From Pseudoduganella lurida (GTDB lineage: Bacteria; Pseudomonadota; Gammaproteobacteria; Burkholderiales; Burkholderiaceae_D), in NCBI RefSeq assembly GCF_007830455.1, contig NZ_VLLB01000013.1:1-64000 (forward strand): 64,000 nt of DNA. The letters are read 5' to 3'. Every line of letters begins with the position of its first letter. Within the stretch, counting starts at the first letter, position 1. Both the position numbers and the translations under genes were made by a program. Shown here piece by piece: positions 32,786 to 40,897 of the stretch. The notes beneath the pieces are model-generated. The model was not told where the DNA came from, made no database searches, and saw nothing but the letters and a program-made list of their open reading frames with translations.

Positions 32786-33427
32786 TTACTTGGTGGCATC
32801 ATGCTCTTCAGTGCGGTGTTCGAGGGCTCCACCGCCTCCTCCACCACCTCCGCCACCTTCACCTCCGCCACCTCCACCTCCGCCCTTGCCGCCCGCTTCG
32901 CCCTTGGCCCGGTTGCCGGCGCCGCCCTGCGTGCGGGTCGGCCCCTGCAGCGGAATCGTCACGTCCGCCGGAATCGGGCCTAGGTCCAGCGCCTCGCGGA
33001 TGAAGTCGCGCAATGCGATCACCAGTTCGGCGGTATGGATGGGGCGGCCCGCCGCCATGTCCGCCGCGGCCAGGCCGGCCAGGCGGCAGTGTTCCTCGGT
33101 GCCGAGCAGCAGGATGTCCGACAGGGCCGCTTCCACGGCATCGCGCACGCGCCGGGAGCGATCGGAACTGGTCACCGCCTCCGGCGGCTGGCCCTTCAGG
33201 TCGCGCAGGTGGGTCGGATGGACGGTCAGCTCGCCCGTGAACGAGCCGCCCAGCGTGCGGTACGCGGCGATCAGCGTCTTCAGGCGCTCGTTGATCTGGC
33301 GGTTCATGCGCTCGCGGCGCTGCTGCACCGTCTGCATCATCAGCACGCGGATGCCCACGCCCACCAGCGTGAAGATGGCCAGGCTGAGGAAGGTCGTCAG
33401 GATCGCCTGCCAGGAACTGAAATCCAT
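32786..33427 (-). CDS. membrane-anchored protein with glycine-rich tail, unknown function
   Basis: 213-aa protein I do not recognise. A transmembrane helix lies near residues 10-30 (TTFLSLAIFTLVGVGIRVLMM), then a helical Arg-rich segment (QQRRERMNRQINERLKTLIAAY) and a globular part ending about residue 165. The last 45 residues are nearly all glycine with a few Glu and Lys, ending EHRTEEHDATK. The start at 33427 begins just before the TM helix. It is upstream of, and co-oriented with, the GGDEF gene, and divergent from the permease-kinase gene. Confidence 0.78.
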   Translation of the reverse strand: MDFSSWQAILTTFLSLAIFTLVGVGIRVLMMQTVQQRRERMNRQINERLKTLIAAYRTLGGSFTGELTVHPTHLRDLKGQPPEAVTSSDRSRRVRDAVEAALSDILLLGTEEHCRLAGLAAADMAAGRPIHTAELVIALRDFIREALDLGPIPADVTIPLQGPTRTQGGAGNRAKGEAGGKGGGGGGGGEGGGGGGGGGGALEHRTEEHDATK

Positions 33428-33548
33428 GTAGCGCACGGCCGCTCCGGTCTCGTTTCGATGGAGCGAGTGTACTGAGCCCGGGCCGATCGGGGCCACACGG
33501 CAGGGTCCGCGCTATGGCTACCCCACGCCTGTGCCACTGCCCAGTTGC

Positions 33549-33565
33549 AGGCAGGATTCTTGCTT
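33549..33565 (+). promoter_or_regulatory. Possible sigma-54 promoter of the permease-kinase gene
   Basis: AGGCAGGATTCTTGCTT has GG and GC ten bases apart, as in the -24/-12 consensus (TGGCACG-N4-TTGCW), with only a few mismatches. A start near 33575 would give a 70-nt leader. Sigma-54 would fit nitrogen control but is unproven. Confidence 0.35.
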
Positions 33566-33580
33566 ACAAAGAATGCATTT

Positions 33581-33626
33581 GCGCACCATTCGTGCTCACA
33601 GGCGCCTCCAGCGCACCAATTTGTGC
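33581..33626. repeat. Two GCGCACCA boxes 30 bp apart
   Basis: GCGCACCATTCGTGC (33581-33595) and GCGCACCAATTTGTGC (33611-33626) each contain GCAC and GTGC half-sites. Their starts are exactly 30 bp apart, about three helical turns, on one DNA face. They lie just before the permease-kinase start. They could be regulator sites. Confidence 0.45.
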
Positions 33627-33642
33627 CACGACTCCCCGAAAC

Positions 33643-36600
33643 ATGACGACTGCCGCACCGAAAAGCATCAATGTCCCGCCCGGCGACTACGAGCCGCCAC
33701 AACGCATCGTCAAGATCCGCCGCGACTACAACACCTGGGTGGCCAGCGAGACCATCGAGGATTACGCGCTGCGCTACACGCCCCGCTCGTTTCGCAAATG
33801 GTCCGTGTTCCGCGTGTCGAACACCGCGTTCGGCGCCATCTCCTTCCTCGTCCTGGAGGCGATCGGCGGCACCATCGCCGTCAACTACGGCTTCATCAAC
33901 GCGTTCTGGGCCATCCTCACCGTCGGCCTGATCATCTTCCTGACCGGGCTGCCGATCAGCTACTATGCGGCGCGCCATGGCGTGGACATGGACCTGCTCA
34001 CGCGCGGCGCGGGCTTCGGCTACATCGGGTCGACGATCTCCTCGTTCGTGTATGCCTCGTTCACGTTCATCCTGTTCGCGCTGGAAGCGGCGATCATGGC
34101 GTATGCCCTGGAGCTTTATTTCCATCTTCCCCTGTATCTCGGCTACCTGGTCAGCGCGCTGATCGTCATCCCGCTGGTGACGCACGGCGTCACGCTGATC
34201 AGCCGCATCCAGATGATCAGCCAGCCCGTCTGGCTGGTGCTGCTGGCGCTGCCCTTCATCGCCATCCTGCACAAGCAGCCGGGACTCCTGGGCCAGCTGG
34301 TGCACTTCACGGGCCAGTCGCCGCAGAACGGCGGCTTCAACATGCTCATGTTCGGTGCCGCCACGGCCGTGGGCGTGGCGCTCATCACGCAGATCGGCGA
34401 ACAGGTCGATTTCCTGCGCTTCATGCCGGAGCAGACGAAGGAAAACCGGCTGCGCTGGCACCTCGGGGTGCTGGCCGCGGGACCGGGCTGGATCGTGCTC
34501 GGCATCCTGAAGATGCTGGGTGGCGCCCTGCTCGCGCTGCTGGCGATCGAGGGCGGCGCGTCGCTCGCCGAGGCGGTGAATCCGAACACGATGTACCTGG
34601 CCGGCTTCGGGCAGGTGTTCGACAGTCCGACCATCGCCATCTTCGCCACGGCGCTGTTCGTCATCATCTCGCAGATCAAGATCAACATGACCAATGCCTA
34701 TGCGGGCTCGCTGGCATGGTCGAACTTCTTCGCGCGGCTGACGCACAGCCATCCGGGCCGCGTGGTGTGGGCCGTGTTCAATGCGCTGATCGCCGTGCTG
34801 CTGATGGAGCTGGACGTGTTCCAGGCGCTGGACCAGGTGCTGGGCCTGTACTCGAATATCGCCATCGCGTGGATCACCGCCGTGGTGGCGGACCTCGTCA
34901 TCAACAAGCCGCTGGGCCTGTCCCCGGCCGGCATCGAGTTCCGCCGCGCCTACCTGTACGACATCAACCCGGTCGGCGTGGGCGCCATGCTGCTGGCCTC
35001 CGTGCTGTCGATCGCCGCGTTCACGGGCCTGTTCGGCGCGCAGGTGCAGGCCTTCTCGGCGTTCATCGCGCTGGGCACCGCGCTGGTGACGTCGCCATTG
35101 ATCGCCTGGGCCACACGCGGGAAGTACTACCTGGCGCGGCCCGCCCACACCTGGAGCGCCGCCACGCGCAGCGAGGTGTGCTGCATCTGCGAGAAGGAAT
35201 ACGAGACGGAGGACATGGCACACTGCCCGGCCTACCAGGGTCCCATCTGCTCGCTGTGCTGCTGCCTGGACGCGCGCTGCAACGACGGCTGCAAGCCGCA
35301 CGCGCGTTTCTCCCACCAGTGGGAAAGCGCGATGAAGAAGCTGCTGCCCGCATCCATGTGGCCTTACATGACAAGCGGCCTGGCCCACTACCTGCTGCTG
35401 ATGATGGTCACCGTGCTGTTCCTCGGCGCCCTGCTTGGCCTGCTGTATGTGCACGAACAGAACGTGCTCGGTGCCGCCGGCGTGGCGCTGCTGCCGGCAC
35501 TGAAGGTGGCGTACCTGAAGCTGTTCGGCGCGCTGCTGCTGGCCAGCGGCATCGTGGCGTGGTGGCTGGTCCTCACCAGCAAGAGCCGCGAGGTGGCCCA
35601 GGAGGAATCGAACCGGCAAACCAGCCTGCTGATGCGCGAGATCGAGCTGCACGGGAAGACGGATGCGGCGCTGCAGACCGCGAAGAAGCAGGCGGACCAG
35701 GCCAACCAGGCCAAGAGCCGCTACATCGCCGGCATCAGCCACGAGATCCGCACGCCGCTCAACAGCATCCTCGGCTACGCCCAGCTGCTGGACAACGACC
35801 CCACGATTCCCAACCACCGCCAGCAGGCGATCCGCGTGATCCGCGGCAGCGGCGAGCACCTGCTGTCGCTGATCGAAGGCACGCTGGACATCGCCCGCAT
35901 CGAAGGCGGCAAGTTCAGCTTCGACATGCGCGAGCTGGACTTCCACGAATTCATCGGCCAGCTGGTGCGCATGTTCGAGCAGCAGGCCACCGGCAAGGGC
36001 CTCGTGTTCCGCTACGAGCCGGCCATCGCCTTGCCCCATATCGTGCGCGCCGACCGCAAGCGCCTCGGCCAGATCCTCATCAACATCCTTGGCAATGCCG
36101 TGAAGTTCACGCAGCGCGGCACCATAACGCTGCGCGTGAAGCACACGCGCGACCTCGCCACGTTCGAGATCGAGGACACCGGCGCCGGCATCCTGCCCGA
36201 AGAGATCGAGCGCATCTTCGAGCCGTTCTCGCGGGGCAGCGCGGGCAACGAGGCGGGCGCCGCCTCCGGCACGGGCCTCGGCCTGCCGATCAGCAAGATG
36301 CTCACCGGCCTGATGGGCGGCCAGCTGGAGCTGGACAGTATCCCGGGCCAGGGCAGCAAGTTCACCATCCGCGTGCGGCTGCCGCGCGTGCACGGCGCCA
36401 CGCTGGCGACCGCGCCGGGCCTGCTGCGCACCGGGTATGCGGGGCCGCGCCGGAAAGTGCTCGTCGTCGACAACGAACAGGTGGACCGCGAGCTGCTGGT
36501 GAACATCCTCGCGCCGCTGGGCTTCGAGACGGCGCAGGCGCAGTCGGGCCAGGAATGCCTGGCGATGTATCAGGGCTTCAAGCCGGACCTGATCCTGATG

Positions 36601-37074
36601 GACCTGGCCATGCCCGGCATCGACGGCTGGGAAGCAAGCCGCATCATCCGCACCGTGCACGAGTCGCCGGTGCCGATCCTGATCGTTTCGGCCAATGCCT
36701 ACGACAAGGGACTGGAGAACCCGGCCGGCATTCCGGCGGAAGACTTCATCGTCAAGCCCGTCAACGTGGCGGAGCTGCTGGAGCGGATCGGCCGGCGGCT
36801 GCAGCTCGACTGGACCACCCAGGCGCCGCCCGCCGTGACCGTGCAGCCACCGGCGCCGGTCGCCGCGGCGTGGCCACCCGCCGAACAGATCGATGCGCTG
36901 CGCGGCCAGCTGGCGATGGGCTACGTGCGCGGCATCCAGCGCCAGCTCGACGAGATCGCCGCCCTCGGCCCCGCCTTCACCGCCTTCACCGAAACGATGC
37001 GCGGCCACGCGCTGCGCTTCGACCTGGAGGCCATGTCACGCTATCTGGAGAAACCGCATGTCGAAACCACTTGA
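33643..37074 (+). CDS. NCS1 permease fused to hybrid histidine kinase (transporter-type sensor)
   Basis: 1143-aa protein. Residues about 45-490 are a 12-helix NCS1 (cytosine/purine/allantoin) permease (NTAFGAISFLVLEAIGGT, RGAGFGYIGSTISSF). A cysteine cluster follows (about 512-550: CCICEKEYETEDMAHC, CSLCCCLDARC), then two more membrane helices (about 565-635). The kinase has SHEIRTPLNS with phospho-His700, LGQILINILGNAVKF and DTGAGI. A C-terminal receiver has Asp987. The plan recalls CbrA-type transceptors but with an NCS1 module. It overlaps the LuxR-type regulator gene by 17 nt and neighbours the urea transporter operon. Confidence 0.93.
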   Translation: MTTAAPKSINVPPGDYEPPQRIVKIRRDYNTWVASETIEDYALRYTPRSFRKWSVFRVSNTAFGAISFLVLEAIGGTIAVNYGFINAFWAILTVGLIIFLTGLPISYYAARHGVDMDLLTRGAGFGYIGSTISSFVYASFTFILFALEAAIMAYALELYFHLPLYLGYLVSALIVIPLVTHGVTLISRIQMISQPVWLVLLALPFIAILHKQPGLLGQLVHFTGQSPQNGGFNMLMFGAATAVGVALITQIGEQVDFLRFMPEQTKENRLRWHLGVLAAGPGWIVLGILKMLGGALLALLAIEGGASLAEAVNPNTMYLAGFGQVFDSPTIAIFATALFVIISQIKINMTNAYAGSLAWSNFFARLTHSHPGRVVWAVFNALIAVLLMELDVFQALDQVLGLYSNIAIAWITAVVADLVINKPLGLSPAGIEFRRAYLYDINPVGVGAMLLASVLSIAAFTGLFGAQVQAFSAFIALGTALVTSPLIAWATRGKYYLARPAHTWSAATRSEVCCICEKEYETEDMAHCPAYQGPICSLCCCLDARCNDGCKPHARFSHQWESAMKKLLPASMWPYMTSGLAHYLLLMMVTVLFLGALLGLLYVHEQNVLGAAGVALLPALKVAYLKLFGALLLASGIVAWWLVLTSKSREVAQEESNRQTSLLMREIELHGKTDAALQTAKKQADQANQAKSRYIAGISHEIRTPLNSILGYAQLLDNDPTIPNHRQQAIRVIRGSGEHLLSLIEGTLDIARIEGGKFSFDMRELDFHEFIGQLVRMFEQQATGKGLVFRYEPAIALPHIVRADRKRLGQILINILGNAVKFTQRGTITLRVKHTRDLATFEIEDTGAGILPEEIERIFEPFSRGSAGNEAGAASGTGLGLPISKMLTGLMGGQLELDSIPGQGSKFTIRVRLPRVHGATLATAPGLLRTGYAGPRRKVLVVDNEQVDRELLVNILAPLGFETAQAQSGQECLAMYQGFKPDLILMDLAMPGIDGWEASRIIRTVHESPVPILIVSANAYDKGLENPAGIPAEDFIVKPVNVAELLERIGRRLQLDWTTQAPPAVTVQPPAPVAAAWPPAEQIDALRGQLAMGYVRGIQRQLDEIAALGPAFTAFTETMRGHALRFDLEAMSRYLEKPHVETT

Positions 37075-37999
37075 CCGCCAGGCCGGCCACATCGTGCTGA
37101 TCGTCGACGACGTGCCGGAAAACCTCGCCGTGCTGCACGATGCGCTGGACGAAGCGGGCTTCACCGTCCTCGTCGCCAACAACGGCGCCGCCGCGCTGGA
37201 GCGCGCGCAGCAGCTGGTGCCGGACATCATCCTGCTCGATGCGATGATGCCCGGCATGGACGGCTTCGAAGTCTGCCGCCGGCTGCGCGCCAGCATGGTC
37301 ACGCGCGCCATCCCCATCGTCTTCATGACGGGGCTGACGGAACCCGAGCACGTGGTGGCCGCTTTCGACGCGGGCGGGACCGACTACGTGACGAAGCCCG
37401 TGCGGCAAAGCGAGGTACTGGCACGCATCGGCGCCCACCTGCAGACTGCGCGCCTGATGAACCAGGCCCGCAGCGCGCTCGACGCGTTCGGCAACGCGAT
37501 GCTGGCCGTGACGCCGCACGATGGCCGCGTCGTCTGGCAGACGCCGCTGGCGCGGCAGTGGATGGCGCAGTACTTCACGCTGCCCGACGGCGTGCCGGTG
37601 AGCGGCACGCCGGGTGCGCTGACGGACTGGCTGCTTGGCGGCGAATGTGCAGCGCCGCTCACCGTGACCAAGGGCTCGTCGCGCCTCGTCTTCACGGTCG
37701 CCGACATGAGCAACAGCGAGCAGTGGATGATCGTGCTGCGCGAGGAGTCGGATACCGCGCGCGTGCAGGCGCTGATGGCACTCCTCAAGCTCACGCAGCG
37801 CGAGTCCGAAGTGCTGCACTGGGTCATGATGGGCAAGACCAACCGGGACATCGGCGATATCCTCGGCACCTCGCCCCGCACCGTCAACAAGCACCTCGAG
37901 CACGTGTTCCACAAGCTGGGCGTCGAGACGCGCACGGCTGCCGCCGCGCTGGCGCTGAACCGCATGCGGGCCGCTTCGCCGGCGGTGGCGGAGGTTTAG
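37058..37999 (+). CDS. LuxR-type response regulator, partner of the permease-kinase
   Basis: 313-aa regulator. An N-terminal receiver (VLIVDDVPENLAVLH, phospho-acceptor D61 in DIILLDAMMPG, switch Lys in YVTKPV), a central segment of about 100 residues of PAS-like length (AFGNAMLAVTPHDGRVVWQTP), and a C-terminal LuxR/FixJ HTH (LTQRESEVLHWVMMGKTNRDI, SPRTVNKHLEHVFHKLGV). It starts within the last 17 nt of the kinase gene, so they are translationally coupled. It probably receives phosphate from His700 or via the fused receiver. A 7-2-7 site upstream of the porin-urt operon is a candidate target. Confidence 0.92.
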   Translation: MSKPLDRQAGHIVLIVDDVPENLAVLHDALDEAGFTVLVANNGAAALERAQQLVPDIILLDAMMPGMDGFEVCRRLRASMVTRAIPIVFMTGLTEPEHVVAAFDAGGTDYVTKPVRQSEVLARIGAHLQTARLMNQARSALDAFGNAMLAVTPHDGRVVWQTPLARQWMAQYFTLPDGVPVSGTPGALTDWLLGGECAAPLTVTKGSSRLVFTVADMSNSEQWMIVLREESDTARVQALMALLKLTQRESEVLHWVMMGKTNRDIGDILGTSPRTVNKHLEHVFHKLGVETRTAAAALALNRMRAASPAVAEV

Positions 38000-38035
38000 G
38001 CGGCACTCGACGTCGCGGTTGGCGTGTGCGTCACA

Positions 38036-38206
38036 GGGGTCTGTCCCCGGCAAGCGTCAGCTCCCGCGCTCGCTGGCGGCCTCATTCAGGGGACTGACCC
38101 CAGCTTTTTGCGAGCGCTTTCGAGGGGTCGACGAAAGGCTGGGGTCAGTCCCCTGGAACACGCCGCTTGCCAGCACTGCAGCCCATACTTACCGGGGACA
38201 GACCCC
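38036..38206. repeat. Nested palindromic repeat cluster (REP-like)
   Basis: Four 13-bp elements: GGGGTCTGTCCCC (38036-38048), GGGGACTGACCCC (38089-38101), GGGGTCAGTCCCC (38141-38153) and GGGGACAGACCCC (38194-38206). The outer pair are inverted copies of each other, and so are the inner pair. The inner pair extends to perfect 18-bp arms (38087-38104 with 38138-38155). The cluster lies between convergent genes, so it may work as a bidirectional terminator or as a REP/BIME element. Confidence 0.85.
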
Positions 38207-38268
38207 GCTGCTCACGCGTTTCTGGCGACATCTGGCCTGGCCATGCGCTATGTGACACGACCCGGCTG

Positions 38269-38967
38269 TCAGACGGCCAGGTGCCTGCGCACATGCTCCC
38301 CGCCCATCTCCTCCTTGCCGCCGGCGGCCACGACTTCGCCGCGCGACAGGACGACGAACTTGTCGGCCAGCTCGTGGGCGAAGTCGAAGTACTGCTCGCA
38401 CAGCAGGATGCCGATATCGCCCCGCTCGCGCAGCAGCGTGATGACGCGGCCGATGTCCTTGATGATCGACGGCTGGATGCCTTCGGTCGGCTCGTCGAGG
38501 ATGATCAGCTGCGGCTTCTGCAGCAGGGCCCTGGCAATGGCCAGCTGCTGTTGCTGGCCGCCCGATAAATCGCCGCCGCGCCGGTGCAGCATCTCCTTCA
38601 GCACCGGGAACAGCTCATACACTTCACCGCTGATCGATGCGGCCTGTCGCGACGACAGCGTGGCCATCCCCATCAGCAGGTTCTCCTGCACCGTGAGCCG
38701 TGCAAAGATCTCGCGGCCTTGCGGCACGTAGGCGATGCCGGCGCGGGCGCGCTGGTGCGGCTTCAGCTTCGTGATGTCGCGGCCGTTCCACTGCACCCTG
38801 CCGCGCGCGACGGGCAGCACGCCCATCAGGCATTTCAGCAGCGTGGTCTTGCCGACGCCGTTACGGCCCAGCAGCGCCATGCATTCGCCCTTCTTCACAT
38901 CCAGCGACACCCCGCGCAACGTGTGCGACGAGCCGTAGTACTGGTTCACTCCTTCGACTTGCAGCAT
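38269..38967 (-). CDS. urtE: urea ABC transporter ATP-binding protein UrtE
   Basis: 232-aa LivF-type ATPase. Walker A GRNGVGKTT (about 35-43), signature LSGGQQQQLAIARAL, and Walker B LIILDEPTEGIQPS, a run highly typical of UrtE. It hydrolyses ATP at the inner membrane to drive urea uptake with UrtABCD. The start is at MLQVEGVNQYYG; the longer open frame is antisense or out of context. Last gene of the porin-urtABCDE unit, beginning 8 nt after urtD, and converging on the response regulator gene across a palindrome cluster. Confidence 0.96.
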   Translation of the reverse strand: MLQVEGVNQYYGSSHTLRGVSLDVKKGECMALLGRNGVGKTTLLKCLMGVLPVARGRVQWNGRDITKLKPHQRARAGIAYVPQGREIFARLTVQENLLMGMATLSSRQAASISGEVYELFPVLKEMLHRRGGDLSGGQQQQLAIARALLQKPQLIILDEPTEGIQPSIIKDIGRVITLLRERGDIGILLCEQYFDFAHELADKFVVLSRGEVVAAGGKEEMGGEHVRRHLAV

Positions 38968-38975
38968 ATGCTTTC

Positions 38976-39767
38976 CTATCGTCCCAGGTACACATCGATC
39001 ACGCGTTCGTCGGCCTGCACCTGGTCCATGCGGCCCTCGGCCAGCACCGAGCCCTCGTGCAGCACGGTCACCTTGCCCTGCTGCGCGATCTCGGTCACGA
39101 ATCCCATGTCGTGTTCCACCACCATGATCGAATGCTTGCCGCGCAGTTCGTTGAGCAGCTCGGCGGTGCGCGCCGTTTCGGCATCGGACATGCCGGCCAC
39201 CGGCTCGTCCAGCAGGATCAGCTGCGGCTCCTGCATCAGCAGCATGCCGATCTCCAGCCACTGCTTCTGGCCGTGCGACAGCAGGCCGGCCAGGCGGTGT
39301 TCCGAACCGTTCAGGCGGATCTGGCGCAGGATGGCGTCGATCTTGCCTTCCTGTTCGGACGTCAGCCGCGCGAACAAGGTCGGCCGCACGCGCTTGTCCA
39401 TCTTCATGGCCAGCTCCAGGTTCTCGAACACCGTGTGCTGCTCGAACACGGTGGGCCGCTGGAACTTGCGGCCGATGCCGGCATGGGCGATCTCGTATTC
39501 CGTCATCGTGGCCAGATCGTAGTTCTGGCCGAAGAAGGCGGTGCCGGAGGTGGGCCGCGTCTTCCCGGTGATCACATCCATCATCGTCGTCTTGCCCGCA
39601 CCGTTCGGGCCGATGATGCAGCGCAGCTCTCCCACCGAGATATCCAGATTGAGCTTGTTGATGGCCTTGAAACCGTCGAACGAGACCGTGATGTCGTTCA
39701 GGTACAGGATCGCGCCGTGCGTGGTATCGAGCCCTTCGCGCTTGACGGCGCTGGCGAGCGTGTTCAT
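38976..39767 (-). CDS. urtD: urea ABC transporter ATP-binding protein UrtD
   Basis: 263-aa LivG-type ATPase. Walker A GPNGAGKTT, signature LSHGQKQWLEIGMLL (the Ser-His-Gly-Gln variant typical of UrtD) and Walker B LILLDEPVAGMSD are present, followed by VVEHDMGFV with the switch His. Second ATPase of the urea importer. Its start overlaps the urtC stop by 4 nt, implying translational coupling. No urease genes lie in the window, so urea breakdown must be encoded elsewhere or is absent. Confidence 0.96.
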   Translation of the reverse strand: MNTLASAVKREGLDTTHGAILYLNDITVSFDGFKAINKLNLDISVGELRCIIGPNGAGKTTMMDVITGKTRPTSGTAFFGQNYDLATMTEYEIAHAGIGRKFQRPTVFEQHTVFENLELAMKMDKRVRPTLFARLTSEQEGKIDAILRQIRLNGSEHRLAGLLSHGQKQWLEIGMLLMQEPQLILLDEPVAGMSDAETARTAELLNELRGKHSIMVVEHDMGFVTEIAQQGKVTVLHEGSVLAEGRMDQVQADERVIDVYLGR

Positions 39768-40897
39768 GCGACCTCCTTCGTGGATTCCTGCGCCGCTGCC
39801 ACCGCTTCTTCCGGTGCAGGCGCTTCGCGTTTCAGTTTGCCGATCAGTCCCAGGATGCCCTTCTGCATGAACAGCGTGACGAGGATGAACAGCAGGCCCA
39901 GTGCGAACAGCCACAGGTCCGGGAACGCGGCGGTGAACCAGCTTTTCAGGCCATTGACGGTGAATGCGCCGATGATCGGGCCGACCAGCGTGCCGCGCCC
40001 GCCCACGGCGGCCCAGACCACCATCTCGATCGAGTTCGCCGGCGACATCTCGGACGGGTTGATGATGCCGACCTGCGGCACGTACAGCGCGCCGGCGATC
40101 CCGCACAGCACGGCCGACAGCGTCCAGACGAACAGCTTGAACCACAGGGGGTTGTAGCCGATGAACATCAGCCGCGATTCGGAATCGCGCACGGCCTGCA
40201 GCACGCGGCCGAGGCGCGACGTGACGATCCAGCGGCACAGCAGCAGCGCGCCCACCAGCAGCACCAGCGTGACGAGGTACAGCACGGCGCGCGTTTCCGG
40301 CGCGGTGATGCTGTAGCCGAGGATGCGCTTGAAGTCCGTGAAGCCGTTGTTGCCGCCGAAACCGGTATCGTTACGGAAGAACAGCAGCATGAACGCATAC
40401 GTCATCGCCTGCGTGATGATCGAGAAGTACACCCCCTTGATGCGCGAGCGGAACGCGAAGTAGCCGAACACGAAGGCCAGCACGCCCGGCACCAGCACGA
40501 CCAGCAGCATGCAGTACCAGAAGCTGTCCGTCATGGCCCAGTACCAGGGATAGGTCTTCCAGTCCAGGAAGACCATGAAGTCCGGCAGGTTCGACTGGTA
40601 GACGCCATCGCGGCCGATGGCGCGCATCAGGTACATGCCGTGCGCATAGCCGCCCAGCGCGAAGAACACGCCATGGCCCAGCGACAGGATGCCGGTATAG
40701 CCCCACACCAGGTCCAGCGCCAGCGCGGCCAGCGCGTAGCACATGAACTTGCCGACAAGGCTCAGCACATAGCCGGAGACGTGCAGCGCGTGGCCATCCG
40801 GGAAGACCAGGTTCAGGCATGGCAAAAGCGCGGCAACCACGGTGACGACGACCAGCGCCGTCCACGCGGATTTCGAGAACAATGACGCGTGTTTCAT
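39764..40897 (-). CDS. urtC: urea ABC transporter permease UrtC
   Basis: 377-aa LivM-type permease with about ten hydrophobic segments. Typical UrtC segments are WGYTGILSLGHGVFFALGGYAHGMYLMR (about 65-92) and GGRGTLVGPIIGAFTVNGLKSWFT, and the urea-specific insert FLDWKTYPWYW. It forms the inner-membrane channel with UrtB. It overlaps urtB by 4 nt at its start and urtD by 4 nt at its end. Confidence 0.96.
   Translation of the reverse strand: MKHASLFSKSAWTALVVVTVVAALLPCLNLVFPDGHALHVSGYVLSLVGKFMCYALAALALDLVWGYTGILSLGHGVFFALGGYAHGMYLMRAIGRDGVYQSNLPDFMVFLDWKTYPWYWAMTDSFWYCMLLVVLVPGVLAFVFGYFAFRSRIKGVYFSIITQAMTYAFMLLFFRNDTGFGGNNGFTDFKRILGYSITAPETRAVLYLVTLVLLVGALLLCRWIVTSRLGRVLQAVRDSESRLMFIGYNPLWFKLFVWTLSAVLCGIAGALYVPQVGIINPSEMSPANSIEMVVWAAVGGRGTLVGPIIGAFTVNGLKSWFTAAFPDLWLFALGLLFILVTLFMQKGILGLIGKLKREAPAPEEAVAAAQESTKEVA

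Noticed and set aside
33397..37008. 1203-codon open frame antisense to the permease-kinase gene (and a 1189-codon one at 33531-37100 in another plus-strand frame)
   Set aside because: Both translations are low-complexity His/Arg/Ala/Gln-rich shadows of the real coding strand, with no domains. Long stop-free shadows are normal at this GC content.
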